Origin: Bin18 sp965242795
GTDB taxonomy: Bacteria; Desulfobacterota; Binatia; Bin18
NCBI GenBank assembly: GCA_965242795.1
Contig: OZ251505.1
Span: 3,162,001 to 3,226,000, forward strand
DNA: 64,000 bases
Direction: 5' to 3'
Shown: positions 26,121 to 34,551 of the stretch, piece after piece
Position numbering within the stretch: position 1 is the first letter of the stretch
Layout of the letters: each line of letters begins with the position of its first letter
Program-made: the position numbers and the translations under genes
Notes under the pieces: generated by a model
Told to the model about the DNA's origin: nothing
Seen by the model: the letters and a program-made list of their open reading frames with translations, nothing else
The model's database searches: none

Positions 26121-26433
26121 GCGGATGCTGTCCTTGCTACGGTTCGCGGTCTGCGCTTGCGTATCCAAAACCGGACGGGGCTGCAAACGACGCGAACCGC
26201 GGGGTGTCGATTCGAGATTTCGCGGGGCAGAATGCCTCTGCTTCGTCATTTCTGTGAAGACAGAAATCCAGCCGGAGCACGCTCCGAACCTGTGGGCGCG
26301 TCCGTGGTGCCTTGAGCCTGTCGAAAGGTCGAAAGGTTTTCAACGGCTTGGCCGTCACCTGAAAGCGTCGTATTTTACCGGACGCAGAGCACACACGTTC
26401 GAACATCGACCTTCGACGTCCGACCTTCCGTTC

Positions 26434-27375
26434 ATGGCATCGCCCAACCCCACCGCTTCCGAGGATCGTTTCCCCGCTGCGCCGGATTATGCGCCTTACC
26501 GGGGCGGGCCGTTCCGCCTGTCGATGGGGCTCGAACGACTCGCGCTCGACGACTGGATCGAGTCGGACGACACGTTCGCCGCCCAACTCCGGGAAAAGGA
26601 GCGGCTGCTCTCCGAACGTCATAACGAGGTCTTCGCCGCACTTCCGCAAGCCGCCGCGGGCTCGGACGAAACCCTGGCATTGCTCGCCGAACATCTTCCG
26701 GCACGGTTTCCGCAGTTGTATCGACGGAGCAGGGCCACGCTGGAGAATCTCGTCACCGGACAACGCTGGGACGTGAGGAACAACGACCTGCATCCGCTCG
26801 ACTTGGCCGGCCGGCTGGTGCAGGAAGACCTGTGTCTCATGCAGCGGCAGCCCGACACCGGGAAGTATCATCTGGTCGGCGCGTCGCTGTGCTTTCCCAC
26901 GCGCTGGAAGTTGGCGGACAAAATCGGCAGGCCGCTGAACGCTATTCACGCGCCCATCCCGGGGTATGCCGAACAGTTGGCCGTCAGCATGGACCGTTTC
27001 TTCGACCGGCTGCACGTGGACAAACCCGTCTGGCGCCTCAACTGGAGCGTCATGGACGATCCGACCTTGTTCCAGCCCGGCGGGCATGGCCGGACGGGCG
27101 TGAATCCCGCGGTGACCGTCCGCAATGCCGGTGACACTTTGTGGCTACGCATGGAACGCCAGACGCTGCGCCGCCTGCCCGCCAGCTCGGACGTTCTGTT
27201 CACCATCCGTGTCCACGTCCAGATGCTCAGCCGCCTCGTCCAGCGGCCCGAACGGGCGGCGCAACTCGCCGCGGCCATCCGTGCCCTGCCCGAACCGCTG
27301 CGGCGCTACAAGAGCCTGCCGCCGATCATCGACGCGGTACTCGGCTGGCTGGACCGCGTCGCGGGACGGCTTTGA
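26434..27375 (+). CDS. DUF3445 protein, haem-dependent oxidative N-demethylase-like
   Basis: A 313-residue member of the DUF3445 family, of which the studied member is a haem-dependent dimethylamine demethylase subunit. Recognisable segments are PYRGGPFRLSMGL near the start, QEDLCLM and the LVGASLCFPTRWKLADKIG core, IHAPIPGY, and the NWSVMDDPTLF strand. The conserved Arg-rich C-terminal stretch (RMERQTLRRLP, FTIRVHVQ) is present. Stand-alone members are common and their substrate is unproven. No transporter or amine gene is adjacent. Confidence 0.85.
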   Translation: MASPNPTASEDRFPAAPDYAPYRGGPFRLSMGLERLALDDWIESDDTFAAQLREKERLLSERHNEVFAALPQAAAGSDETLALLAEHLPARFPQLYRRSRATLENLVTGQRWDVRNNDLHPLDLAGRLVQEDLCLMQRQPDTGKYHLVGASLCFPTRWKLADKIGRPLNAIHAPIPGYAEQLAVSMDRFFDRLHVDKPVWRLNWSVMDDPTLFQPGGHGRTGVNPAVTVRNAGDTLWLRMERQTLRRLPASSDVLFTIRVHVQMLSRLVQRPERAAQLAAAIRALPEPLRRYKSLPPIIDAVLGWLDRVAGRL

Positions 27376-27454
27376 GCCCGCGGCGCGTATTCCGTCGTCA
27401 ACGCAGCCCTGCGCGGGCTTGTCGTTCCGAGTCGGGAACAGGTAGAAGAAGCGC

Positions 27455-27946
27455 GTGCACGACCTCACGACACTCGGCAACACGGTCGGCGCGTTACTCA
27501 AGACGCGCAAACAGACGCTCGCAGTGGCGGAATCGTCGGCCGGCGGGTTGATCTCGGCCGCACTGCTCGCGGTGCCGGGTGCGTCGGCCTACTTCGTCGC
27601 CGGCGGCGTGATCTATACGCACACTGCACGCCGGGCCTTACTCTCCATGCCCGATGAGGCGATCAGCGGCGTTCGGCCGAGCACCGAAGAATACGCCCGG
27701 CGGTTGGCATTGCGTGTCCGCGAACGGTGCGGCACGACCTGGGGACTCGCCGAGACGGGCGCAACCGGCCCGACCGGTAACCCCTACGGCGACGCCGCGG
27801 GACACGCCTGTATCGCGGTCGTCGGCCCGGTGTCGGACGCGTTGACGCTGGAGACGGGCCGTGACGACCGGGAAGCCAATATGTGGACGTTTGCCGAAAC
27901 GGCGCTCGACCTGCTGCGTCGCGCCATCGACAACGCCCCGGCCTAG
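27455..27946 (+). CDS. pncC: Nicotinamide-nucleotide amidohydrolase (CinA C-terminal family)
   Basis: A 163-residue protein corresponding to the CinA C-terminal domain, which deamidates NMN to NaMN. Motifs are LAVAESSAGGLISAALLAVPGAS (catalytic Ser region), YFVAGGVIYTH, GLAETGATGPTGNPYGDAAG and a conserved final helix. The N-terminal pyrophosphatase domain of full CinA is absent. GTG at 27455 is the start. It is followed 12 bases later by a secreted protein gene. Confidence 0.88.
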   Translation: MHDLTTLGNTVGALLKTRKQTLAVAESSAGGLISAALLAVPGASAYFVAGGVIYTHTARRALLSMPDEAISGVRPSTEEYARRLALRVRERCGTTWGLAETGATGPTGNPYGDAAGHACIAVVGPVSDALTLETGRDDREANMWTFAETALDLLRRAIDNAPA

Positions 27947-27958
27947 GGAGATGCCACG

Positions 27959-28429
27959 ATGACGGGGAGGCCGAACACGTTCAAGACGGCGCTGGTCCTG
28001 GCGTGGTGTCTCGCCCTGCTGCCGGCCGTTCCGGTCTGGGGGCAGGGCGGCGCGGGTGTGGGCGGCGACCGGCCGTCGGCCAAGACCCGCCGGTTTCCGT
28101 TCAAGGTCGTGGTGGTCGGCTTTCTGAATACCGACCCGGCTCCCGACGCGCTGGCCGTGATCCAGTTGGGCCTGACCGGCTACCGCGGCGAATTTCAACT
28201 CGAAGTGACCAGCATCACCGCGCCGGATTCCCCGCGGCTCACGCCCCGGCAGATCTTCCTGCACCGGACGGGGAAACGCGAAGCCGACCTCGACGTCACC
28301 GGCCCCCGGGACGTATTGGCGAAGATCGCTCAATCCCAGCCCGGAACCCCGCTCGAACTCACCGGCTGGTACGCGCAGCGCGACGGCGAATTCCGTCTCG
28401 ATACCGTCCGTATCATCGGGTTCGAGTAG
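27959..28429 (+). CDS. Exported hypothetical protein
   Basis: A 156-residue protein with a clear signal peptide (MTGRPNTFKTALVLAWCLAL, then LPAVPVWGQ) and probable cleavage near VWG-QGG. The mature part is a beta-rich domain (KVVVVGFLNTDPAP, GEFQLEVTSITAPD, LELTGWYAQRDGEFRLDTVRIIGF) that I cannot assign to a family. It is just downstream of pncC and convergent with the ferritin-like gene. Confidence 0.75.
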   Translation: MTGRPNTFKTALVLAWCLALLPAVPVWGQGGAGVGGDRPSAKTRRFPFKVVVVGFLNTDPAPDALAVIQLGLTGYRGEFQLEVTSITAPDSPRLTPRQIFLHRTGKREADLDVTGPRDVLAKIAQSQPGTPLELTGWYAQRDGEFRLDTVRIIGFE

Positions 28430-28573
28430 CGATTCCCCGCGGACGGCCAAAGCTACGGGGGGCGTCCATGACGGACGGCGCCCCGGTCCGCTCGCCTTCG
28501 TCCGACGTCGAGGACGGAACCGGTCTCGGAATCCGAGCCGGCGTGGGTCCGAGGTGGGAGGATGGAGCGGCGC

Positions 28574-29566
28574 TCAGGCCGCTGCGGCCTGTTGGGCTGT
28601 TTGCGGGGCGGTGATGCCCATCGTACCGAGCTTGTGGATCGCCCGCCCGCTCAGCAGGCCGACCTTTTCCATGTTGCTCCACAGCGCGGCGTGGAAATCC
28701 TTCTTGAAATACGTCCGGAAGGCCACGTACTCGTTCTTCCTGGCGACCTCCTGGCGCATGGTGCGAATGTCGTCGATCTCCGCCTTGGAAAAGCCGACCG
28801 CCTCGTACGCCTCGCGGGGAAACTGCCCCTGCAACAGTCCGGCCGCGGCCTCGCAGGCGAAGTCTTCGACCCGTTCGAGTTCCTTGGCCGACAACTCCTG
28901 CATCTGGTCCGGCAAGCTCAGCATCCCGAAGCCCATGTGGCGTGACTCGTCGGCCAGAATGCGCCGGCAGATCTGGCCGATGAGCGGGTCCGGGCTGTGG
29001 TCGGCCAACATGCGGAACAGCGAAACGGCCAGCGTTTCCGCCACGAGCTGCGTGCCGACCGTCTTCAGATACCACTCCGGCATGGCCAGAACGTGGTCGA
29101 AGAGGTGCTTGAGGCTTGCGGTCAGCGGATAGGTCACGCCCACCTTGTCGTACAGGTACCGGGCCAACACTTCCGCGTGCCGCGCCTCGTCCACGACCTG
29201 CGTCGCCATGAAGAACTTGGCGTCGATGCCGGGTACGACGTTCGCAATCTGGCCGCACACCATGAGCGCGAACTGCTCGCCGTACATGAGTTGGCTGATC
29301 CGCCACGCGGAGAAATGGCGGTTGAGTTCGAGGCGGCGCCGGTCGTCCAGCGCGTCCCAATACTGCGTGCCGTAGATGTCGATCAGCCCGTCGGGGAGAA
29401 TCCCGCGGTCCGGGTCGCCGCCGGCCTCCCAGTCAATGTCGGTGGAGGCGTTCCACTGGTCGCGCTTGGCCTTTTCGTACAGGCCGCGCATGTTCCGGTC
29501 CTCGACGTTGAGCAGTTGGGTGAAGACGGCTTCCGCGGTCGCGGTGATCGTGTGCGTGTGTGACAT
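28574..29566 (-). CDS. Ferritin-like di-iron protein (AurF/R2-like)
   Basis: A 330-residue all-helical protein with paired carboxylate/His motifs of di-iron oxygenases: YGEQFALMVCGQ, VVDEARHAEVLARY and, about 80 residues on, LADESRHMGFGM. These supply the Glu, ExxH and ExxH-like ligands of ferritin-like oxidases. The substrate is unknown; related proteins are annotated as AurF-like N-oxygenases or R2-like oxidases. The ATG at 29566 starts MSHTHTITATAEAVF. Nothing adjacent identifies a pathway. Confidence 0.8.
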   Translation of the reverse strand: MSHTHTITATAEAVFTQLLNVEDRNMRGLYEKAKRDQWNASTDIDWEAGGDPDRGILPDGLIDIYGTQYWDALDDRRRLELNRHFSAWRISQLMYGEQFALMVCGQIANVVPGIDAKFFMATQVVDEARHAEVLARYLYDKVGVTYPLTASLKHLFDHVLAMPEWYLKTVGTQLVAETLAVSLFRMLADHSPDPLIGQICRRILADESRHMGFGMLSLPDQMQELSAKELERVEDFACEAAAGLLQGQFPREAYEAVGFSKAEIDDIRTMRQEVARKNEYVAFRTYFKKDFHAALWSNMEKVGLLSGRAIHKLGTMGITAPQTAQQAAAA

Positions 29567-29768
29567 GCCGAATTCCTTTGTCTCCGGGGGACGGTCGTCG
29601 GATTGTTCCGATGGGCTGGCCCGTTCGTCGGGCGGGCGTTCGCGTCTGGTTATAGCCGACTAGTTTACGTGGGCCAATCGTAAACCCCGACCCCCGGTTT
29701 GTGAAGCCCGGTCGTTTTCGGCGATGGTCGGCCGCACGCGCGTATTCCGCCGGCGTGGCCGCTCGCCT

Positions 29769-30329
29769 ATGATGCCGCGCATGTCGTTGCTGCGCGCCCT
29801 CGTCATCGTCGCCGTCCTGCTCGTCGGGGGCGGCTACACGTGGCTGCAGACCCCCTCGTATTCGATCTACCGGATTCAGCAGGCGCTCAGAACGCGCGAC
29901 CATGCGGCCTTTCGCCGCTACGTGGACATCGACAGCGTCGTCGGCCATGCGGTGTCCGAGGTCGGCGGCGACTTGCTGTCCGGCACGCGGGAGCCGCCGC
30001 GGCGTGGCTTGGCCGGGCTGCTGCAAAAAGGGGTGGAACGACTCGTCGAAAACGTCCCCGACCTCGCCCGCGTGACGACGGGGTTCGCCGTACGGCAGGC
30101 GTTCGACGACCCGGACCAACGGCTCCCCGACATCCCCATGATCGCCGTCGTCGGCGCGCTGCTGGTCGGTGAGACGCGCGACGGCGTGCGCTACCTGCCC
30201 GTCACGCTGCGCAGCGGCGAGGAGATCGAAATCGGCCTGCGCGCCAACCCGGACGGCGTCTGGCGCGTCGTCCGCGTGACGCGCGTCAAAGCCCTGCTGG
30301 ACGAACTCCGCACATCTTCATTGTCCTAG
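29769..30329 (+). CDS. DUF2939-like membrane-anchored protein
   Basis: A 186-residue protein with one N-terminal membrane segment (LRALVIVAVLLVGGGYTWLQ) followed by a DUF2939-like domain: the SYSIYRIQQALRTRDHAAFRRYVD stretch is the typical opening, in which small helices follow the anchor. The C-terminal half is beta-rich (YLPVTLRSGEEIEIGLR). The start is one of three close Met codons (29769, 29772, 29781). Function unknown. It is 40 bases upstream of the HDAC-like gene. Confidence 0.75.
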   Translation: MMPRMSLLRALVIVAVLLVGGGYTWLQTPSYSIYRIQQALRTRDHAAFRRYVDIDSVVGHAVSEVGGDLLSGTREPPRRGLAGLLQKGVERLVENVPDLARVTTGFAVRQAFDDPDQRLPDIPMIAVVGALLVGETRDGVRYLPVTLRSGEEIEIGLRANPDGVWRVVRVTRVKALLDELRTSSLS

Positions 30330-30369
30330 ACCGCCCTTCCTCCGGGAGACTCCCGTCCGCGGGGTCGTC

Positions 30370-31266
30370 ATGCTGGCCTTCACCTCCGCCCGATACACCG
30401 TGCCTCTAGGGAATCATTCGTATCCGATGGAGAAGTACCGGCTGGTGCCGGAGCGGCTGTTGGCCGACGGTGTGCTGACGGCCGACGAACTCGTCGAACC
30501 CGCGCCGGTCTCTCTCGACGACGTCCTGCGGGTACATACGCCCACGTATGTCCAAGCGGTTCTCGACGGAACGCTGGACCGCCGGGCGCTGCTGCGTCTC
30601 GGCCTGCCGTGGTCTTCGGCGCTGGTTCGCCGCGTACTTGCCGTAGTCGGCGGAACCTTGGGTGCCGCGGATGCCGCGCTTCGGGACGGAGCCGCGGTCA
30701 ACTTGGCTGGCGGAACCCATCACGCCTTCGCCGACCACGGCGAGGGTTACTGTGTCTTCAACGATCTGGTCATCGCGCTGCGCCGGCTGCGTGCCGACGG
30801 GCGTATCGACCGCGTGCTGATTATCGACCTCGACGTGCACCAGGGGAACGGAACGGCGGCGCTATGTCGGACCGACGCGGCGACGTTCACGTTTTCGATG
30901 CACGGCGCAAACAACTATCCGGCGCGCAAGGAGCGGAGTTCCTGGGATGTCGCTCTACCGGACGCGATGACGGACGAAGCATACGTCAGCCGGCTGGCAG
31001 ACATCCTCCCCACGCTGATCGAACGTGCGCGGCCCGACCTCGTCATGTACCAAGCCGGGGTGGACGTGTTGGCCGGCGACCGCTTCGGCAAACTCGGACT
31101 GTCACTCGCCGGCGTGGAAGAACGCGACCGGCTCGTTTGCGCCTGTGTCACGCAGGCCGGTCTGCCGCTGGTCGTGACCCTCGGCGGCGGATACGCCCGC
31201 GCAATCGATCGCATTGTGGAAGCCCATTGCCGAACCGTCGCAACCTTGCGTCGGTTCACGGGCTGA
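30370..31266 (+). CDS. Histone-deacetylase-superfamily hydrolase (AcuC-like)
   Basis: A 298-residue zinc deacetylase. The active site is complete: GGTHHAF with the two catalytic His, the zinc ligands in LIIDLDVHQGNGT (Asp, His) and YQAGVDVLAGDRFG (Asp), and the C-terminal LGGGYA loop. Bacterial members deacetylate acetyl-lysine on enzymes such as acetyl-CoA synthetase, or polyamines; the substrate here is open. It follows the DUF2939 gene by 40 bases and is convergent with the unknown gene at 31311. Confidence 0.92.
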   Translation: MLAFTSARYTVPLGNHSYPMEKYRLVPERLLADGVLTADELVEPAPVSLDDVLRVHTPTYVQAVLDGTLDRRALLRLGLPWSSALVRRVLAVVGGTLGAADAALRDGAAVNLAGGTHHAFADHGEGYCVFNDLVIALRRLRADGRIDRVLIIDLDVHQGNGTAALCRTDAATFTFSMHGANNYPARKERSSWDVALPDAMTDEAYVSRLADILPTLIERARPDLVMYQAGVDVLAGDRFGKLGLSLAGVEERDRLVCACVTQAGLPLVVTLGGGYARAIDRIVEAHCRTVATLRRFTG

Positions 31267-31310
31267 CCCGCTTGATGGGCGGGCAGTTCGTGGACGAAGT
31301 CGTCGTCCAA

Positions 31311-32783
31311 TCACGAATGCGGCGCGTTTTCCGGCAACCCTTCCCCCTGTGCCAGACGGGTCAGGAAGGCGCGCAGTTCTCCGTCCGACAACCCCGGTGT
31401 CTCCGGCGCCGCAAATAGCAACGCCACGTTCTGATCGGTCGGGGACAATCCGGCCAGGCGGGTTTGGGCGCGGGTCCGTACCAGCGGGCCGACGAGTCGG
31501 GCGAGTTCGGACAGGAAGCGCGATGCGAGCAGCAACCGTTCGCCCGCGCTGTCGGCCTGTTCCAGCGCGGCGCGATAGACCGTGACCATGCCCGCGTGCA
31601 GGATGAGCGTATTCCCGTCCAGCGCCCACAACTCCTTATCGACCGGCCCCCAGCACAAGGCCAACTCATCCAACGCCGGCCACAGCGCGGTGTGCAGCAG
31701 GGCGGTGCTGTCGGCTGCGATCAACCGCATGAGCGCCGCCTTCCAGTCGACCGACAGGCTGAGGTCCCCGCGCAGTACGGGGGGCGGCGGAACCGGTGGC
31801 CGTTCGAGAATCTCTCCCTCTTCGTCCAGGACCAGGTGGTCTTCCAGCGCGTGTCCCAGAATGGTCAGACTGGCGACGTATCGGGTCCGACCGGCCTCCG
31901 TCCGAAGCGTGCGCAGGCGGTGTGCCTCCGCGATCAAATCGGCGCGGTAATACGTATGGCCGTGGTCATAGACCTTCTCCACGCCGTCACGGAGCTGCAC
32001 GCAGGTATGCGCCGCAGGATAGAACCGCTCATGCGGGGCCGGACGCCAATCGACCGCGGCTTCGCGCATGGTCATGTTGAGGGCGGCGTCTTCCGCGCCG
32101 TGCGTAAAGCGTTCGCGGTTCACGCCGACCTCGCCGGCACACCGGAACGACTCCCGCAACGTAAAGAACAGTTGGTCGCTGGGGTACGGTCCGCAATAGC
32201 GGAGCGCGGGCTTGGCTTGATCGTGCGCCAGCCCGGCCAGCACGTTCAGCAGTGTCGTCCCGCCTCCGGGCGGCAGACAGGCCGGAGCGTCCAGGGGCGG
32301 CAGGCCGTCCACGTCCTCGTACCGTACCGCGCGACAGAGCGACAACGTGCGATCCAGATCGAACCCACCTTCGCCGGCGAGCAGACCGATCACGTCCGAC
32401 GCGCCCCAGCCGAGATGCGACGCCGCGCCACGCGCGACGCCCAGGAAACGACCGTCCGGAAGGCGTGCCTTGAATGCCTGGAGCCGGCCGTCCGCCGCAT
32501 AAGAGAATAACGATAACAGCCGGCCGCGGCGGTCGAAGCTGGCCAGACGTCGTATTCTAGCCGCGGACTGCGTCGGAGGCAGGAAGAAAGTAAAGCTACC
32601 GTGCTCCGCGCGTTCGATGCGAACATGATCGCCAACATACCAACGCTGCCGGTTCTGCTCATGGAAGTCCGTATCGGCGTTCACGGCCTGCCGGAGTGAC
32701 GCCATGACCGGCGGGTCGACGCCTTCGACCGTCAAGGTGTCGAGGCAGAGGGATACGACACTGGCGAGACTGGGCAGAGGCAT
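31311..32783 (-). CDS. Large protein of unknown function
   Basis: A 490-residue soluble protein I do not recognise. It has a central motif HERFYPAAHTCVQLRDGVEKVYDHG and GPYPSDQLFFTLRESFRC, suggesting a beta-rich N-terminal part and a helical C-terminal part (VTVYRAALEQADSAGERLLL). No signal peptide. The Met at 32783 is used because the 25 codons before it look non-coding. It follows the coiled-coil gene by 97 bases in a minus-strand run that begins with mutS2. Codon use is like its neighbours. Confidence 0.7.
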   Translation of the reverse strand: MPLPSLASVVSLCLDTLTVEGVDPPVMASLRQAVNADTDFHEQNRQRWYVGDHVRIERAEHGSFTFFLPPTQSAARIRRLASFDRRGRLLSLFSYAADGRLQAFKARLPDGRFLGVARGAASHLGWGASDVIGLLAGEGGFDLDRTLSLCRAVRYEDVDGLPPLDAPACLPPGGGTTLLNVLAGLAHDQAKPALRYCGPYPSDQLFFTLRESFRCAGEVGVNRERFTHGAEDAALNMTMREAAVDWRPAPHERFYPAAHTCVQLRDGVEKVYDHGHTYYRADLIAEAHRLRTLRTEAGRTRYVASLTILGHALEDHLVLDEEGEILERPPVPPPPVLRGDLSLSVDWKAALMRLIAADSTALLHTALWPALDELALCWGPVDKELWALDGNTLILHAGMVTVYRAALEQADSAGERLLLASRFLSELARLVGPLVRTRAQTRLAGLSPTDQNVALLFAAPETPGLSDGELRAFLTRLAQGEGLPENAPHS

Positions 32784-32880
32784 GTGCGTGCCCGGGTCAG
32801 GACGGCGGGGAGTTTGCCAGATTCGCCCTTCTCGATGGGTCTTGCCTGTGTCGCCCATAGACCGGGAGGGCGGGCGACCT

Positions 32881-33264
32881 TCACAGGAGTTTGACGAGCG
32901 CGACGATCAACCCGCCCTGAGCGATGAGAGCACCGAACATCCACTTCAAGAGATCGACTTTGAGCGCTGCCATGTCCGCTTTGAGTGTCGCTTCGACCGT
33001 GGCGATGTCCGCCTTCAGAGCAGCTTCGACTCTTGCAATGTCCGCCTTCAGAGCGGCTTCGACCCTCGCAATGTCCGCCTTGAGCGCGGCCTCAACGTTA
33101 GCAGTGTTCTCTGTAACCCCGGCGATGTCCGCTTTCGTCGCCAAATTGCCGTTGATCAGATTCACTTGTTCTTCGGCGAGGGCTTCCGCCTGTCCCAGGG
33201 TGAAGCCTTCCTGCGTCAGGTGTTTGACGAATCTATGCGTATCGAAAGCGACTGCTTCGGCCAT
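32881..33264 (-). CDS. DUF1640-like coiled-coil protein with C-terminal membrane helix
   Basis: A 127-residue protein of the DUF1640/CCDC90 type: a short N-terminal domain (FDTHRFVKHLTQEGFTLGQA, then EALAEE), a coiled coil made of 11-residue units (ALKADIARVEA repeated about four times) and a final membrane helix (MFGALIAQGGLIVALVKLL). The repeat is encoded by 33-base units that are nearly identical in DNA. Family function in bacteria is unknown. Confidence 0.85.
   Translation of the reverse strand: MAEAVAFDTHRFVKHLTQEGFTLGQAEALAEEQVNLINGNLATKADIAGVTENTANVEAALKADIARVEAALKADIARVEAALKADIATVEATLKADMAALKVDLLKWMFGALIAQGGLIVALVKLL
32974..33105. repeat. 33-bp tandem repeat in the DUF1640 gene
   Basis: Four 33-base units, each beginning GTCCGC on the plus strand and encoding an 11-residue coiled-coil unit. 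The middle two differ at only three positions. Slippage here would lengthen or shorten the coil without a frameshift. Confidence 0.9.
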
Positions 33265-33311
33265 GCGGCGACCTTAACCCGAGAGATATTCACGCGCAAC
33301 TTCGTGTTTCG

Positions 33312-33773
33312 CTAGGCGTTCGGCCATTGCCCGGCTTCTTGCAACTTGGCCCGCACGTACCCTTCGAGTCCGCCCGCGGCCAGCACGTCCACGTACAGGT
33401 CGGACAAGTCCCGAATCGGATAGCGGGTTCCGGCGCTCATGGCTTTCACGACCCGGTTGTGAACGTCGATGCGCAACCGGTCGCCGGTCCGTATCTCGCC
33501 CGCTTCCCATACGGTCAGCGGTGGCAGGCCGAGGGCGAGGCAGACCCGAAAGAACGGCCAAGTGAACCGCGGGGCGATGATGCCGGCAACCCCATGATTG
33601 CGTAGGGCTTCCGCCGCGGGCGCGTGCGATTCTCCCTCCCCTACCGTGCCGGTCGCCGACAAGATGTTGCCCGGTTGCGGCCAGCCCTGATCTTTTCCAT
33701 CTTTTCCGCCTGCTAATATCGCGTCGCTCGACAACGCGCCCGAGACGGCGTGCACATGCGCGGTGACGATCAA
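33312..33773 (-). CDS. Orphan aconitase-swivel (LeuD-like) protein
   Basis: A 153-residue protein matching the small subunit of 3-isopropylmalate dehydratase/homoaconitase: N-terminal VTAHVHAVSGALSSDAILAGG, middle GVAGIIAPRFTWPFFRVCLALG, and C-terminal VLAAGGLEGYVRAKL. The substrate-binding GSSREH loop is altered to GEGESHAP. No large subunit is adjacent. It seems to start with TTG at 33773, four bases after the DUF309 stop, with GGGAGAG upstream; no ATG fits. It may be a diverged dehydratase or a regulator of the partner gene product. Confidence 0.75.
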   Translation of the reverse strand: MIVTAHVHAVSGALSSDAILAGGKDGKDQGWPQPGNILSATGTVGEGESHAPAAEALRNHGVAGIIAPRFTWPFFRVCLALGLPPLTVWEAGEIRTGDRLRIDVHNRVVKAMSAGTRYPIRDLSDLYVDVLAAGGLEGYVRAKLQEAGQWPNA

Positions 33774-33777
33774 TCGC

Positions 33778-34551
33778 TCACGTCTCTCCCTTTCCAATCG
33801 GAGGCGGAGCCCCAGCGTACTCCATTCGCGGGATGAGGCGGGTATCGAAGTCAACTGCGTTTTCGGGGCGGAGTCGGCTGACCGCGGTGCGGCAAGCCTC
33901 CAGCCCCACCACGAACTCCTCAAGCTCGACGCCGATGAAGCTCGGCCGATGGGGCGAAAGTTTCGCCAGTCCTTCGGTGAGCAGGGAACGGGCGCCGGCC
34001 ACGTTGCCGCGGCCGAGGTGATACAACGCCACCGCAGCTTGTATCAGCCCTTGCAGGAATCGCTTTACGTCGCCCACTTCCTCCATCCACACCGGTTCCA
34101 ACACTTCGTGAACCTCGAAAAAGCACCAGTGGTTGAAGAGCAGCGTCGCTTTGCGGAGCGCCATGTCCAGATCGGATGGAGAAACGGGTTCACCTGCAGA
34201 GGCGGACCACGAGTCGATGACCGCTGCGTATCGCGACAGCGTCGCGGCTATCTCCGGCCACTGCGGGGCGCAGTCCGGCGCCGGCGTGACCCGATCCACC
34301 GAACGACCCGACTCGAAGGTCAGCAGTTCGCAGGTCTCGATGCGCGCCCGCGCTCGTGCTCGGTCGGCAGACGGGACCGCCCGCAGGAGGTCGGTCACAG
34401 GGAGCCGAGGCGGTTGCGGATCAGCTTCCTGTCTGGCGCGGGCGTACGCGCCCAGACAACGGACCGCGTCCGCAGCGGCGTGGGAGCGCGGCTGTCCGTC
34501 CAATGCCTCGATCAGCAACTCGGCCAACGCGTTCCGGGTCGAGACGTTCAT
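33778..34551 (-). CDS. DUF309 family protein
   Basis: A 257-residue protein. The C-terminal half is a DUF309 domain: LFNHWCFFEVHEVLEPVW, then FLQGLIQAAVALYHLGRGN, with the conserved HE pair that suggests a hydrolase-like site. The N-terminal 100 residues are an extra helical part of unknown role. Its ATG overlaps the mutS2 stop (ATGA), so it is translationally coupled. Function unknown. Confidence 0.85.
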   Translation of the reverse strand: MNVSTRNALAELLIEALDGQPRSHAAADAVRCLGAYARARQEADPQPPRLPVTDLLRAVPSADRARARARIETCELLTFESGRSVDRVTPAPDCAPQWPEIAATLSRYAAVIDSWSASAGEPVSPSDLDMALRKATLLFNHWCFFEVHEVLEPVWMEEVGDVKRFLQGLIQAAVALYHLGRGNVAGARSLLTEGLAKLSPHRPSFIGVELEEFVVGLEACRTAVSRLRPENAVDFDTRLIPRMEYAGAPPPIGKGET

